A stretch of DNA of 47,574 nucleotides, taken from positions 1 through 47,574 of the forward strand of contig JAPOPW010000031.1 in the NCBI GenBank assembly GCA_026712715.1, in the 5' to 3' direction. Below are positions 35,917 through 44,670 of this stretch, in pieces. Below the pieces are notes generated by a model that made no database searches, was not told the origin of the DNA, and saw nothing but the letters and a program-made list of their open reading frames with translations. Position numbers and translations under genes: made by a program. The DNA comes from Immundisolibacterales bacterium (GTDB lineage: Bacteria > Pseudomonadota > Gammaproteobacteria > HK1). Positions within the stretch are counted from its first letter, which is position 1; each line of letters opens with the position of its first letter.

Positions 35917-36933
35917 CTACTTCCAGACCTGGCGGGCCACGCGCATCCAGTTTTCGCCCAGGATGCCGCGGACGTCGTCCTCGGAGTACCCGCGTTCGAG
36001 AAGGATCTCGGTGAACCTCGGAAGTTGCTCGGGTTGCAGGTAGGTCACCGTCTCCTGCGGTTGGTCGGCGAAGCTCTCGTCCGGCGGCGTCCAGGCGCGT
36101 CGCGAGTTGATCGTCGCGGCGAGGGACAGCTGGTCGAATACGTAGTCGAGGCCGAGGCCGACATGGCGCGCGCCGACCAGATCCGCGACGTACTGGACGT
36201 GGTCCGCCAGGGCCTCCGGCGATGCCTGCGTTCCGCCGAGGAAGAGGCTGACGCCGTTCAGTCCGATCACGCCGCCACTGCGCGCGCAGGCCTTGATCTG
36301 ATCGTCGCGGATGTTGCGGCCATGGTCGTGCAAGGCGCGGGGGTTGGAGTGGGTGAAGACCACCGGGTCGCGGGAGACTTCGAACATCTCCATGGTCGTC
36401 CGATAGCCGGTGTGGGTCGCATCCACCATCATGCCGACCCGGTTCATGGTCTCGATGAGTCTGACGCCGAACCGGCTGAGTCCCCCGTCGTTCGGCTCGA
36501 ACCACCCGTCCCCCGCCGCGTTCCTCGCGTTGTAGGCGATCAGCATGTGTCGAACGCCGAGCTTGTAGTAGACCTCGACCATGTCGACGTCGTAGTCGAC
36601 CGGGTTCGTCCCCTGGAAATGAAAGCCGACGGCGAGCTTGCCCTGCTGCCGGGCCGCGTCGATGTCGTCCACCGTCTCGACCAGGACGTAGCGGTCCGCG
36701 TTGGCCCGCAGCCAGGCGCGCTCGCGAGCGATGGCGGCCAGCGTCTCGGCCACCCCGTCCCAGTCCAGCGCCACGGTGAGCGAGACGAAGTCGTAGCCGC
36801 TCTCGGCCATCCGGGCGAGCGGCCCGTAGCGTTGTTCGGGCGGGCCGGGATCCATCAGCGGGAATGTCATGTCCCACACGACGGCATCGCGGTGAATCGC
36901 CGCCGCCCGGTCCGAAACGCCCCAGTCGTTCAT
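35917..36933 (-). CDS. M19 dipeptidase-like protein, paralogue 1
   Basis: This 338-aa protein has the same layout as its downstream neighbour and probably arose by tandem duplication. The beta-site histidines (DATHTGYRT, FTHSNPRAL) and GLGLDYVFDQ are kept. As in paralogue 2, the DGHND metal motif is replaced (VWDMTFPL) and the bridging Glu is Gln (FQGTNP). The same loss in both copies means it predates the duplication. It starts right at the end of a decayed hyuB and heads a run of genes ending in the alpha/beta hydrolase. Confidence 0.88.
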   Translation of the reverse strand: MNDWGVSDRAAAIHRDAVVWDMTFPLMDPGPPEQRYGPLARMAESGYDFVSLTVALDWDGVAETLAAIARERAWLRANADRYVLVETVDDIDAARQQGKLAVGFHFQGTNPVDYDVDMVEVYYKLGVRHMLIAYNARNAAGDGWFEPNDGGLSRFGVRLIETMNRVGMMVDATHTGYRTTMEMFEVSRDPVVFTHSNPRALHDHGRNIRDDQIKACARSGGVIGLNGVSLFLGGTQASPEALADHVQYVADLVGARHVGLGLDYVFDQLSLAATINSRRAWTPPDESFADQPQETVTYLQPEQLPRFTEILLERGYSEDDVRGILGENWMRVARQVWK

Positions 36934-37390
36934 CCACCTTCTCCCGTGCTGGTGGAGCGGGGGGTGGCCCGGCGTTCGGCGGTCCGGGCAGTGTCGACGG
37001 AGCCGGCGCCGGGGTCGATGCAGGCGCCGTAGACGTCGCGCGCGCGGTGGGGGTCGTTCACGACCAGCATGTCGCCGGGCGCGAGGCTTTCCGGACCGAG
37101 CTCCGCCACCGCCCGCGGCACGAGCCGGCCGACGGTCACGAGGTGGCCGGCCGGCAGAAGGCCTGCGCCACCATACGCCCCGTGGCGTCCACGAAGGCGC
37201 AGGAGCCGTCGAGGCGCGTCTTGACGTTGGCTGAGAACGCGGTCCGCTCGAGCGAGGCCGACATCTCCTCGGTCACCTCCACGAGCGAGTCGCGGATGAC
37301 CTCGAAGAGCTTCGGGTCGACGCGAGGTTCGGCGTCGGCGGTCGGTGCGACGGGGGTCGGACTTGCCATGGCTCCCGGCTCGGGCAGCAT
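36930..37390 (-). pseudogene. hyuB: Broken 5' fragment of a hydantoinase B gene
   Basis: Starting near 37390 or 37369, the frame encodes HyuB-like sequence (VDPKLFEVIRDSL, EEMSASLERTAFSANVKTRLD, ATGRMVAQAF). A frameshift near 37150 moves the continuing homology (LPAGHLVTVGRLVPRAV, APGDMLVVNDPHRA) to another frame. Similarity ends near 37040, leaving about 110 of some 570 residues. The family is shared with the intact hyuB at 9090, but the sequence is not a close copy, so this belonged to a second hydantoinase linked to the TRAP/M19 operon. Confidence 0.8.
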
Positions 37391-37505
37391 GATTCCTGCC
37401 CGTGGGCGGAGTGTACACCCCGGCGCGCCTGCGGTCGGGCCTGCGCTGCGCGTCGGCCTCCACCACCGGTCGGTTCCCGCGACGCCGGCCCGGGCTCCGG
37501 CTCCC

Positions 37506-37540
37506 CCGCGGGCGGTGGTCGGCGCGCAGGTCTCATTCGA
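37506..37540. repeat. 35-bp segment shared with the 5' end of ABC exporter gene B
   Basis: Positions 37506-37540 match 24298-24332 at 32 of 35 bases, including an unbroken run of 18. In the exporter this encodes PRAVVGSQISF near the N-terminus. Here the same frame reads PRAVVGAQVSF and joins a VapC-like tail. It looks like a recombination scar that moved a piece of exporter-type gene here. Confidence 0.6.
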
Positions 37541-37541
37541 C

Positions 37542-37658
37542 CACGCGGCGGCGCTGAACTTCGGCGCCTGCTTCGCCTGCGCGCTCGCCAAGGCGACGGG
37601 CGAGCCCCGGCTCTTCAAGGGCGAGGGATTCACCCGGACCGATATCCGGGCGGCGTGA
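37542..37658 (+). pseudogene. vapC: C-terminal remnant of a VapC PIN toxin
   Basis: The last 38 codons of a longer open frame encode a typical VapC tail: ALNFGACFACALAKATGEP then LLFKG-like RLFKGEGFTRTDI. In working toxins the motif is GDCFAYALA; here the catalytic Asp is Ala. The N-terminal two-thirds of the PIN domain are absent and no antitoxin is adjacent, so it is a dead fragment. Confidence 0.75.
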
Positions 37659-37856
37659 CCGGGCGGGGCGGTGCGAGCGCGCTTGACGCTCGCGTGTCGC
37701 GCTGACCACAATCCTGATGCGCCTCGCGGACGACAAGGACTTCGCACGAGGCGGCGCGAGACCAGAGAGAGTTCCGCGCCTCCGCGCCTCCGCGCCGTGA
37801 GCGTCCGCGGGGCGGTCGGGGAGAGGGAGCGCACCACCACCAAGAGGAGCAACGAA

Positions 37857-39206
37857 ATGCCGCAATCACGTCCAACCCGGCGCACGGTGCTAAAGGGAGC
37901 GGCGGCGGCCGCCGCCGCGAGCACCGTCGGCTTCCCCGCCATCGTCGGATTCGCGAAGGAGTTCGACGGGGTCACGATCAACGGCGCCTCGTTCCAGCAC
38001 GTCTTCTTCAACTACCTCAAGGAGTACATCCCCGAGTTCGAGGAGCAGTCGGGGATGAAGGTCAACTTCAACACCCAGGCCTTCCCGGTCTACAACCAGC
38101 GAACGGATCTGGAGCTCTCGACCAAGGGCAGCGCCCTCGACGTCGTCAACGTGACGTTCATCTATACCGGAAGGTGGATCGGCGCCGGCTGGGTCGAGAA
38201 CCTCGACCCCTTCGTCAACGATCCGAACATGACGCCTTCGGATTGGGACGCGAGCGACTTCGTCGGCGGGGCCCAGTCGTCGCTGCAGGACAAGGCCGGA
38301 AGCACCTACGGCTTCGCCTGGGAGGCGGGCGCCATGATCATGGGAATGTCGCGCGGCGATTTGCTGGACCAGGCCGGGGTCGGCGTGCCCGAGAGCTTCG
38401 ACGACCTCATCAACGTCTGCGACAAGATCCACAATCAGGAGAGGGTCACCGCCTTCGTCGCGGACAAGCTGCACCACTGGAACTGGATCCCCTACCTCAT
38501 GGGGCACGGCGGCCGGATCTTCAAGGACCCGCCCGGCAACCTGACTCCGGTGCTGGACACGCCCGAGGCGGCGAAGGCGGCCGAGTACTACGCGAACCTG
38601 CTCACGAGCTACGGTCCGTCGGGGGTCCTCTCGTACACCGACGACCAGGCGATGCGAGCCCAGATCGCGGGGCGCTCGAACATCCGCACCCAGGCGATCG
38701 GCTGGATGACTCCGCTCGTCAAGCACGAGGACAGCAAGGTCAAGGACACGGCCCGCTACGGCCTCATGCCGGGAGGACCCGCCGGCAACTTTCCGGGCTC
38801 CAACAGCCACGGACTCGGCATCCCGGTCGGGTCGAAGAACAAGCGGGCCGCCTGGGAGTTCATCAAGTGGGCGATGAGCAAGGAGACGACCCGGCGCATC
38901 GCGCTCGAGAAGGGGTATTCGGCGGTCTGCCGGCGCTCGGTGATCAGCGATCCGGCCTATCGCGAGAACATGACCCTGAACGGTCAGGACGTCGCTTCCA
39001 TCTACCTCAAGGTCCTCGAGCTCGGCGGCAAGTCCGGCTACATGAAGTACCGGACGGTGCCGATCTTCCCGCAGGTGGGGGACAAGCTGAACAAGGCCAT
39101 CGAGCGAGTGGCGACCCGCCAGCAGAACGGGGCCGAGGCGATGGCCCAGGCGCAGGAGGAGGCGATCGCCGACCTCAGGAAGGCCGGCGTGGAAATGGAC
39201 GTGTAG
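37857..39206 (+). CDS. ABC transporter substrate-binding protein (sugar class 1, Tat-exported)
   Basis: This 449-aa binding protein starts with RPTRRTVLKGAAAAAAAS, a twin-arginine signal, so it is probably folded before export. The mature part has the MalE/UgpB-like pattern (VNVTFIYTGRWIGAGWVENLDPFV, SKGSAL-like early loop, GSNSHGLGIPVGSKNK and WEFIKWAMSKE). ATG 37857 has GAGGAG 7 bases upstream. Two permease genes follow. The ligand is undetermined. Confidence 0.92.
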   Translation: MPQSRPTRRTVLKGAAAAAAASTVGFPAIVGFAKEFDGVTINGASFQHVFFNYLKEYIPEFEEQSGMKVNFNTQAFPVYNQRTDLELSTKGSALDVVNVTFIYTGRWIGAGWVENLDPFVNDPNMTPSDWDASDFVGGAQSSLQDKAGSTYGFAWEAGAMIMGMSRGDLLDQAGVGVPESFDDLINVCDKIHNQERVTAFVADKLHHWNWIPYLMGHGGRIFKDPPGNLTPVLDTPEAAKAAEYYANLLTSYGPSGVLSYTDDQAMRAQIAGRSNIRTQAIGWMTPLVKHEDSKVKDTARYGLMPGGPAGNFPGSNSHGLGIPVGSKNKRAAWEFIKWAMSKETTRRIALEKGYSAVCRRSVISDPAYRENMTLNGQDVASIYLKVLELGGKSGYMKYRTVPIFPQVGDKLNKAIERVATRQQNGAEAMAQAQEEAIADLRKAGVEMDV

Positions 39207-39333
39207 CGCGTGAAGGGTGGTGGGCGGCGCGAGCACCGGCTCGCGCCGCCCGGAACCTGAACCCGGGCGCGCCGCGCTTCGCGCGACACGGCGGCGGGCT
39301 CGCAGGGATCATCTCGACGACAGTGTTGTCTCC

Positions 39334-40275
39334 GTGAACATCAGGGCGACCTCCGCCCGCGTCGCTCCGAACGCACCGTGGCGGGGCCGTTCGTTCGCGA
39401 GTCTTCAGCGGCGCTTCTACTGGTACTGCCTGTGGCCGGCCCTGGTGGTCATGATCGTGATCACCCTCCTGCCGACCGCCTACCTGGTCCTCACCAGCTT
39501 CACCCCGCTCGATCTCACGCGACCGGAGACGCAGTGGAACTTCTCGACCCCGATCCTCCAGTACGAGCTGCTGCTCGAGGACCGGCGCCTTCACAACTCG
39601 CTCTGGGTGCAGGCGAAGCTCTCGTTCTGGACGGTGGTTCTCCAGGTGTTTCTCGGCTTTCTGTTCGCGCTGCTCCTCAACATGCAGGGGGGGCTCCTCC
39701 AGGCCCTTCGCACCGTGTTTCTCATCCCCATGGTCCTGCCGCCGATCGTCGTCGCGATCATCTGGAAGGTGCTCTACACCCCCGACATCAGCCCGTTCCA
39801 CTGGTTCATGGAATGGCTCGGCTTGCCGGTCGCATCGCTCATTACCGATCCCGACACGGCGTTGATGGCGATCGTCATCGCCGACATCTGGGAATGGTTC
39901 CCGTTCTGCATGCTGATGATCCTGGCCGCGCTGCAGATGATGCCGGAGGAGCTCACGGACGCGGCCCGCATCGACGGGGCGACGGCGCTCCAGGTCACCT
40001 GGTACATCACGCTCCCCTATCTCAAGGGGGTTCTGATGGTGGCCGGGCTGTTTCGTCTCATCGACAGCATCAAGGCGTTTCCGCTCATCTTCATCCTGAC
40101 CGACGGCGGGCCCGGGACGGTGACCGAGGTCACCAACTTCTATTCGTACATCCAGGCGTTCAACTTCTCCTATCTCGGGTATTCGAGCGCCATCACGGTG
40201 CTGCTCGTCGGCATCACCCTCGTGCTCACGTGGGCGGTGATCCGCCTCGTCGGGTGGGGAGAGCGCGTTGAGTGA
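39334..40275 (+). CDS. ABC importer permease 1 (MalF-like)
   Basis: This 313-aa protein has six membrane helices and the EAA loop EELTDAARIDGATALQVTWYITLPYLKG that contacts the ATPase. The long first periplasmic loop and the DGGPGTVTEVTNFYSYIQAF segment are typical of first permeases of sugar-type systems. GTG 39334 was chosen because it begins a short leader before helix 1; no strong ribosome site is seen. It overlaps the second permease by 8 bp. Confidence 0.9.
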   Translation: MNIRATSARVAPNAPWRGRSFASLQRRFYWYCLWPALVVMIVITLLPTAYLVLTSFTPLDLTRPETQWNFSTPILQYELLLEDRRLHNSLWVQAKLSFWTVVLQVFLGFLFALLLNMQGGLLQALRTVFLIPMVLPPIVVAIIWKVLYTPDISPFHWFMEWLGLPVASLITDPDTALMAIVIADIWEWFPFCMLMILAALQMMPEELTDAARIDGATALQVTWYITLPYLKGVLMVAGLFRLIDSIKAFPLIFILTDGGPGTVTEVTNFYSYIQAFNFSYLGYSSAITVLLVGITLVLTWAVIRLVGWGERVE

Positions 40276-41128
40276 GGCGGCACGACCGCGACCCCCCTCG
40301 GCCCACGAGCGCCGCCTGCGTCGCGATCGAGTCATCCTGATCGCGCTGGTCGCGGTCCTCGTGGCGCTCGTGATGTTCCCCTTCCTGTGGATGATCACGA
40401 TGTCGTTCAAGCCGATAGACGACATCTTCGCGTGGCCGCCGAAGCTCTTCTTCACCCCCACGTTCGAGCATTACCTGGGTCTCGTCGACGACGAGTTCGC
40501 GGCCTCGTTCTGGAACAGTCTCGTCACCAGCGTCGGCTCGACGGTCGTCTCCATGGTCGTCGGAGTGCCAGCCGCCTACGCGCTCTCGCGCATGGAGGAT
40601 CGGATCGGGAATCGCCTGAGCCTGTGGATCCTCGCGAGCCGGATGGCGCCGCCGATCGCCTTCACGATCCCCTACTTCCTCGTCTATCGCTACATCGGCC
40701 TCCTGGACACGAAGCTCGGACTAGGAATCATCTACGTGACCTTCAACCTGTCGCTCGCGATCTGGCTCATGCGCACGTTCTTCGACGCGACCCCGCGCTC
40801 GCTCGAGGAGGCGGCCTGGATCGACGGCGCAACGTTGTGGGAGAGCTTCTTGCGCATCATGCTCCCGCTCAGCGTCCCCGGGTTGGCCGCGACCGCGATT
40901 CTGTGCTTCCTCTTCGCCTGGAACGACTTCTTCTTCGCGCTCATCCTGACCCGCACCGAGGCGACGACCGCGCCCGTCGCGGTGGTCAACTTCATGAACT
41001 ACGAAGGCTGGGAATGGGGCAAGATCGCGGCCGGAGGCACCATGGTGATGCTCCCGGTGCTGGTGTTCTCCATTCTCGTGCGCAAGTTCCTGGTGCGCGG
41101 CCTGACCGCGGGCGCCATCAAGGGGTAG
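40268..41128 (+). CDS. ABC importer permease 2 (MalG-like)
   Basis: This 286-aa protein begins with a TTG codon inside the end of permease 1. It has six helices, the MSFKPIDDIFAWPP periplasmic loop, LSRMEDRIGN, and the EAA motif LEEAAWIDGATLWESFLRIMLPL. No ATPase gene follows: the next gene is convergent and unrelated. The importer must use a MsmK/UgpC-type ATPase encoded elsewhere. Confidence 0.92.
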   Translation: MSEAARPRPPSAHERRLRRDRVILIALVAVLVALVMFPFLWMITMSFKPIDDIFAWPPKLFFTPTFEHYLGLVDDEFAASFWNSLVTSVGSTVVSMVVGVPAAYALSRMEDRIGNRLSLWILASRMAPPIAFTIPYFLVYRYIGLLDTKLGLGIIYVTFNLSLAIWLMRTFFDATPRSLEEAAWIDGATLWESFLRIMLPLSVPGLAATAILCFLFAWNDFFFALILTRTEATTAPVAVVNFMNYEGWEWGKIAAGGTMVMLPVLVFSILVRKFLVRGLTAGAIKG

Positions 41129-42038
41129 CCGTCCAGCCGGACGCAATGCCCATCCGCTCGCGCCAGTGGCGCGCGATCGCGTCGCGCCGGGCGATCCACA
41201 CGCCTTCGCGCGAGGTCACGGCCGCGAGCAGCCGGTCGAGTCCGGCGATCCGGCCCGGGCGCCCGATGATGCGAAGGTGGAGTCCGACCGACATCATGCG
41301 CGGGGTGCGCGCGCCTTCCTCCCACAGCCACTCGAAGGCGTCGACGCAGTAGCGCGCGAAGTCGCCGGCGTGGTCGAAGCCGCGTCCCGCCTGGAAGCGC
41401 ATGTCGTTGGTGTCGAAGGCGTAGGGGAGCACCACGTGGGACTTCCCCGCCACCTCGACCGTGTAAGGGAGGTCGTCGTCGTAGGCGTCGGAGTCGTACG
41501 CGAAACCGCCGTGCTCGACGAGGAGCCGGCGCGTGTTGACGGAGGGCGACGACTTGGTGTGCCAGCCGGCGGGCGGCGCTCCGCAGACCCCCTCGATGGC
41601 GAGGTAGGTGCGCGCGATCATGTCCCGCTCGGCCGCTTCCTCCATCTCCGCCTGACCCTCCCAGCGCCAGCCGTGGGCCGCAATCTCGTGCCCGCGTTCG
41701 AGGGCATCGCGCGCGAGCCAGGGGTTTCGCTCGACCGCACGGCCCGAGCTGCTGAAGGTGGCCCTGACCCCGTACCGGTCGAGAAGGTCGGCGATGCGCC
41801 AGTAGCCGGCGCGGGTCCCGTACTCGAAGTGTGAAGCCATGCAGAAGTCGGGAACTCCCTGGACGACTTGCATGATCTCGTGGATGGACTCGTTGCGCTC
41901 GTCGCCGTCGCCGACGAAGAGCTCGGCCCCTTCCTCCACGTTGACGACGAACGAGATCGCGAGGCGCGCCCCGTCCGGCCACTTCGGATCGGGCGGCCGC
42001 CCTCGATAGCCCTCGAAGTCCCGATGCGCGCTCACCAT
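41118..42038 (-). CDS. Polysaccharide deacetylase family protein, PuuE (allantoinase)-like
   Basis: This 306-aa protein has the NodB-type barrel but with the PuuE-subfamily features: ISFVVNVEEGAE near residue 30 in place of the catalytic TFDD motif, YGVRATFSSSGRAVERNP, GHEIAAHGWRWEG and GLHLRIIGRPGRI. PuuE-type enzymes hydrolyse ureides such as allantoin without the classical metal triad. GGAGAAGACCGG precedes the ATG. Its stop overlaps the end of permease 2. Together with the TRZ/ATZ amidohydrolase it suggests ureide or N-heterocycle breakdown. Confidence 0.88.
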   Translation of the reverse strand: MVSAHRDFEGYRGRPPDPKWPDGARLAISFVVNVEEGAELFVGDGDERNESIHEIMQVVQGVPDFCMASHFEYGTRAGYWRIADLLDRYGVRATFSSSGRAVERNPWLARDALERGHEIAAHGWRWEGQAEMEEAAERDMIARTYLAIEGVCGAPPAGWHTKSSPSVNTRRLLVEHGGFAYDSDAYDDDLPYTVEVAGKSHVVLPYAFDTNDMRFQAGRGFDHAGDFARYCVDAFEWLWEEGARTPRMMSVGLHLRIIGRPGRIAGLDRLLAAVTSREGVWIARRDAIARHWRERMGIASGWTATP

Positions 42039-42449
42039 CCGGTCTTCTCCATTTCCTTGCCGAGTCCATGCCACCCGATCCGCACGGATGGCGCAATCAT
42101 GGCCCGTCACGTCCCGGGGCGTCCACATAGGCGACGAATGGTGCTCGAGTGGGCGTCCCCATGCCTTCCCGGCCGGCGGACGCGAGGCGGTCCGTGACCG
42201 CTCGCCGCGCTCCCCCGTGCCGCGTCGATGCGCGATCGGCTACGCTTTCGACGCGATTCGGGCCGCGCGGCCCGGATGTCGCGGAATCCTGGGCCACTTG
42301 CACCGAGCGTCAGTGAAGTCTCCGGGCCATATTGCGCTCCCGATCTGTTCGTGGCCGGGGGCTGGCCAGGGCAATTCACGAAGAACTGCGCGGGAGAAGC
42401 ATTGCGGCGGCAGGGCCGCGTCGCGGCGGTGACGGGAGGAGCGCGGACG

Positions 42450-43898
42450 ATGGCGGAAGGCACGGGGTCGGCAAGGCGCGCACGGTCCGGTCCGGTCGCA
42501 TGCGATCTCGTGGTGGAGCACGCTCTCGTCCTCGCCCTCGACGACGCGGGGACCATCGTCGCGGACGGAGCGGTCGCGGTCGTCGGGGACCGCATCGCGG
42601 CGCTCGGACCGAGCCCGGAGATCGAGCGCGGCTTCCGCGGCCGCGAGACGATCGATGCGCGGGGCGGGATCCTCCTCCCCGGGCTCGTCAACGTTCACAA
42701 CCACACGCCGCTCATGATCACCCGCGGCATGGTGGAGGACCTGGGGCATGCCCCCGCCTACACGCCCGGGATCCCCCAGGGCCCGGCGCTCGGCTTCGAG
42801 GAAGTGCTCGCCCTCGCGCGGCTCGGGGTGTACGAGCTCCTGCGCGCGGGTTCGACCACGGTCGTCGACTACTACCTCCATCCGAAGGCGCTCGCGGAGG
42901 CCCTGGTCGAAATCGGGCTCCGCGGCGTTGTCGGCGGGCGCATCCTGGACGTCGACATGACTGCGGTTGCGAGGGGAGGTGAACGCCGCCACGTCCCCGC
43001 GATCGGGCGTGCGACCCTCGACGAGGCGCTGGATCTCGCCGCCGCCTACGGCGACCACCCGAGCGGTCGGATCCGGTGCGACCTCGCGCCCCACGCACCG
43101 GACACCTGCAGCGCGGCGCTCCTCAAGGAGGTGCGGGACTTGGCGGAAGAAACCGAGGGCGCCGTCCACACTCACCTTGCCCAGAGTCGGGACGAGGTCG
43201 AGTGGGTGCGGGCGCGGGACGGCGTGAGCCCCGCCGAGCTTCTCGACCGGTGCGGACTCCTCGGCAAGCGCCTCGTCGCCGCCCACTGCATTTTCCTCGA
43301 TCCGCCCGATGTCGCCCGCGCCGGCGCGAGCGGACTCACCGTTGCCCATGCGCCGATCGGAAACCTCCGCGCCGGCGACGTCGCCCCCGTCCTCGCCCTC
43401 GAGGCGGCGGGCGCCCGCATCGCGCTCTGCACCGACACGATGTCGGCGGATCTCTTCGAGGCGATGCGCACGGCCATCGCCGCCGCCCGCATCCGCGCCG
43501 GTGGCGCCGGCTCCATCGCGGCCACGGGTCTCGACGCGCGCAAGGCCCTCCACTGGGCGACCCGCACGGGAGCGGCCGCGCTCGGGCTTGGGGACCTCGT
43601 CGGCTCGATCGAGGTCGGCAAGAAGGCGGACCTCGTCCTCCTCGACGCCACCGCCCCGAGCCTCGCGCCGGTTGTCGACGGATACGGAATCGTCGTCCAT
43701 TCCGGCTCCGGTCACGATGTCGACACGGTGATCGTCGATGGCCGGGTGCGGCTCCGCGCCGGACGTCCGGTCGGGTTCGACGGGGACCGGATCGTCGCCG
43801 AGGCGCAAGCCGTCGCCGACCGGCAGTGGCGGCGCCACGGCACCCGCCCGGTTGCCGCACCGTCGAGCGGCGACGCGCGCACCCCGTCCGGCCCGTGA
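42450..43898 (+). CDS. Amidohydrolase (TRZ/ATZ, cytosine deaminase-like)
   Basis: This 482-aa metal hydrolase has the expected ligands: HNH in NVHNHTPLM (about residue 78), His in THLAQSRDEVEW, His in AAHCIF and Asp in LCTDTMSADLFE. The N- and C-terminal beta-sandwich ends with VGKKADLVLLD. The family deaminates or dechlorinates s-triazines, guanine, cytosine, S-adenosylhomocysteine or related rings. GGGAGGA lies 9 bases before the ATG. Substrate is not assignable. Confidence 0.92.
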   Translation: MAEGTGSARRARSGPVACDLVVEHALVLALDDAGTIVADGAVAVVGDRIAALGPSPEIERGFRGRETIDARGGILLPGLVNVHNHTPLMITRGMVEDLGHAPAYTPGIPQGPALGFEEVLALARLGVYELLRAGSTTVVDYYLHPKALAEALVEIGLRGVVGGRILDVDMTAVARGGERRHVPAIGRATLDEALDLAAAYGDHPSGRIRCDLAPHAPDTCSAALLKEVRDLAEETEGAVHTHLAQSRDEVEWVRARDGVSPAELLDRCGLLGKRLVAAHCIFLDPPDVARAGASGLTVAHAPIGNLRAGDVAPVLALEAAGARIALCTDTMSADLFEAMRTAIAAARIRAGGAGSIAATGLDARKALHWATRTGAAALGLGDLVGSIEVGKKADLVLLDATAPSLAPVVDGYGIVVHSGSGHDVDTVIVDGRVRLRAGRPVGFDGDRIVAEAQAVADRQWRRHGTRPVAAPSSGDARTPSGP

Positions 43899-44197
43899 GG
43901 TGGATTCCGGGAAAGGGCGCCGCCGCTTCCGGGTTCAGCCAGATGTCGGACTCGCTGCTCGCTCTCGCCTTCCGGTGGGCCTCGCGAGCCTGATGGGCTT
44001 CCTCGCCGCCATCTTCTGCAAGACCCGCGAGTAGCAAATGGGGAGCCGAATTGAATCAGGAGAACCCTCGTCCGTTCCGCTATCCCGGTACCGAGTATCG
44101 ATTCTCCCCCCGAACTTCATCACATCGAGCAGCCATCATGGCAATAACCGCGGGTCAGCAAGTGCGCCGCAGGGCCGTTTCCATGAAGGTCTCCGGT
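43899..44197. other. Gene-free stretch before the antitoxin relic
   Basis: These 299 bp hold no recognisable gene on either strand. A few short open segments exist but none resembles a known protein. The GC content falls towards the right, marking the boundary with the toxin-antitoxin and mobile-element debris. Confidence 0.35.
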
Positions 44198-44323
44198 TCA
44201 AGCACTCTGTCCCCTTGAAGCAGAAGCAGTCTCCGAAGCCGGGCCAACAAAGGGATTGCGGATCGTCAACGACTCGATCTGCAGACCATCGTGCATGTCC
44301 TCGGTGAGCAATACCTTATCGTT
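44198..44323 (-). pseudogene. C-terminal tail of a PIN-domain toxin, joined to the antitoxin
   Basis: Starting within the antitoxin's last codons in another frame, 41 codons read NDKVLLTEDMHDGLQIESLTIRNPFV and a non-homologous end. LLTEDMxDGxxI followed by NPF is the terminal motif of many PIN toxins. The first 100 or so residues, with the catalytic acids, are missing, so an internal deletion has fused the antitoxin gene to the toxin's tail. Confidence 0.7.
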
Positions 44324-44546
44324 TATACAGTTCGTCCCGGGTCCAAGCGTGGCCTCCACTATCGAAGCGCGAGTGTTCGGCGGCTCGAAGGATTCGCTCC
44401 GTTACCTGGCGGTAGCGTTTGGTGCGGCCGATGTAATCCTTGATGAAATCGCGGATGACCGCATTGAGCGAAGTGCCTTGCTCCAAGGCCAATACCCGCG
44501 CCCGTTTGAGGTCTTCCTCATCGACCGACAGCGTGACGTTGACCAT
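44316..44546 (-). CDS. Ribbon-helix-helix antitoxin, orphan
   Basis: This 76-aa protein begins MVNVTLSVDEEDLKRARVLALEQGTS, an RHH beta strand and helix, followed by LNAVIRDFIKDYIG. The C-terminal half (RILRAAEHSRFDSGGHAWTRDELY) is the toxin-binding tail typical of VapB/CopG antitoxins of PIN systems. The reading frame is intact, but its partner survives only as a tail directly downstream. Confidence 0.82.
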   Translation of the reverse strand: MVNVTLSVDEEDLKRARVLALEQGTSLNAVIRDFIKDYIGRTKRYRQVTERILRAAEHSRFDSGGHAWTRDELYKR

Positions 44547-44670
44547 CTCGATGACCCTGCAGGATGGACACGGAATAAGCGTAGCGCATAACCCGTGCAG
44601 AAACGGCGATCACCGTCGTCTCGCAAGGGGTGCCGTACGGGCTCGCGACCGTGAGGGGCTTCCTTGCCGA

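Noticed and set aside
34004..36043. 679-codon plus-strand open frame opposite the TRAP and M19 genes
   Set aside because: It is antisense to well-supported genes and rich in Asp/Arg/His repeats without homology.
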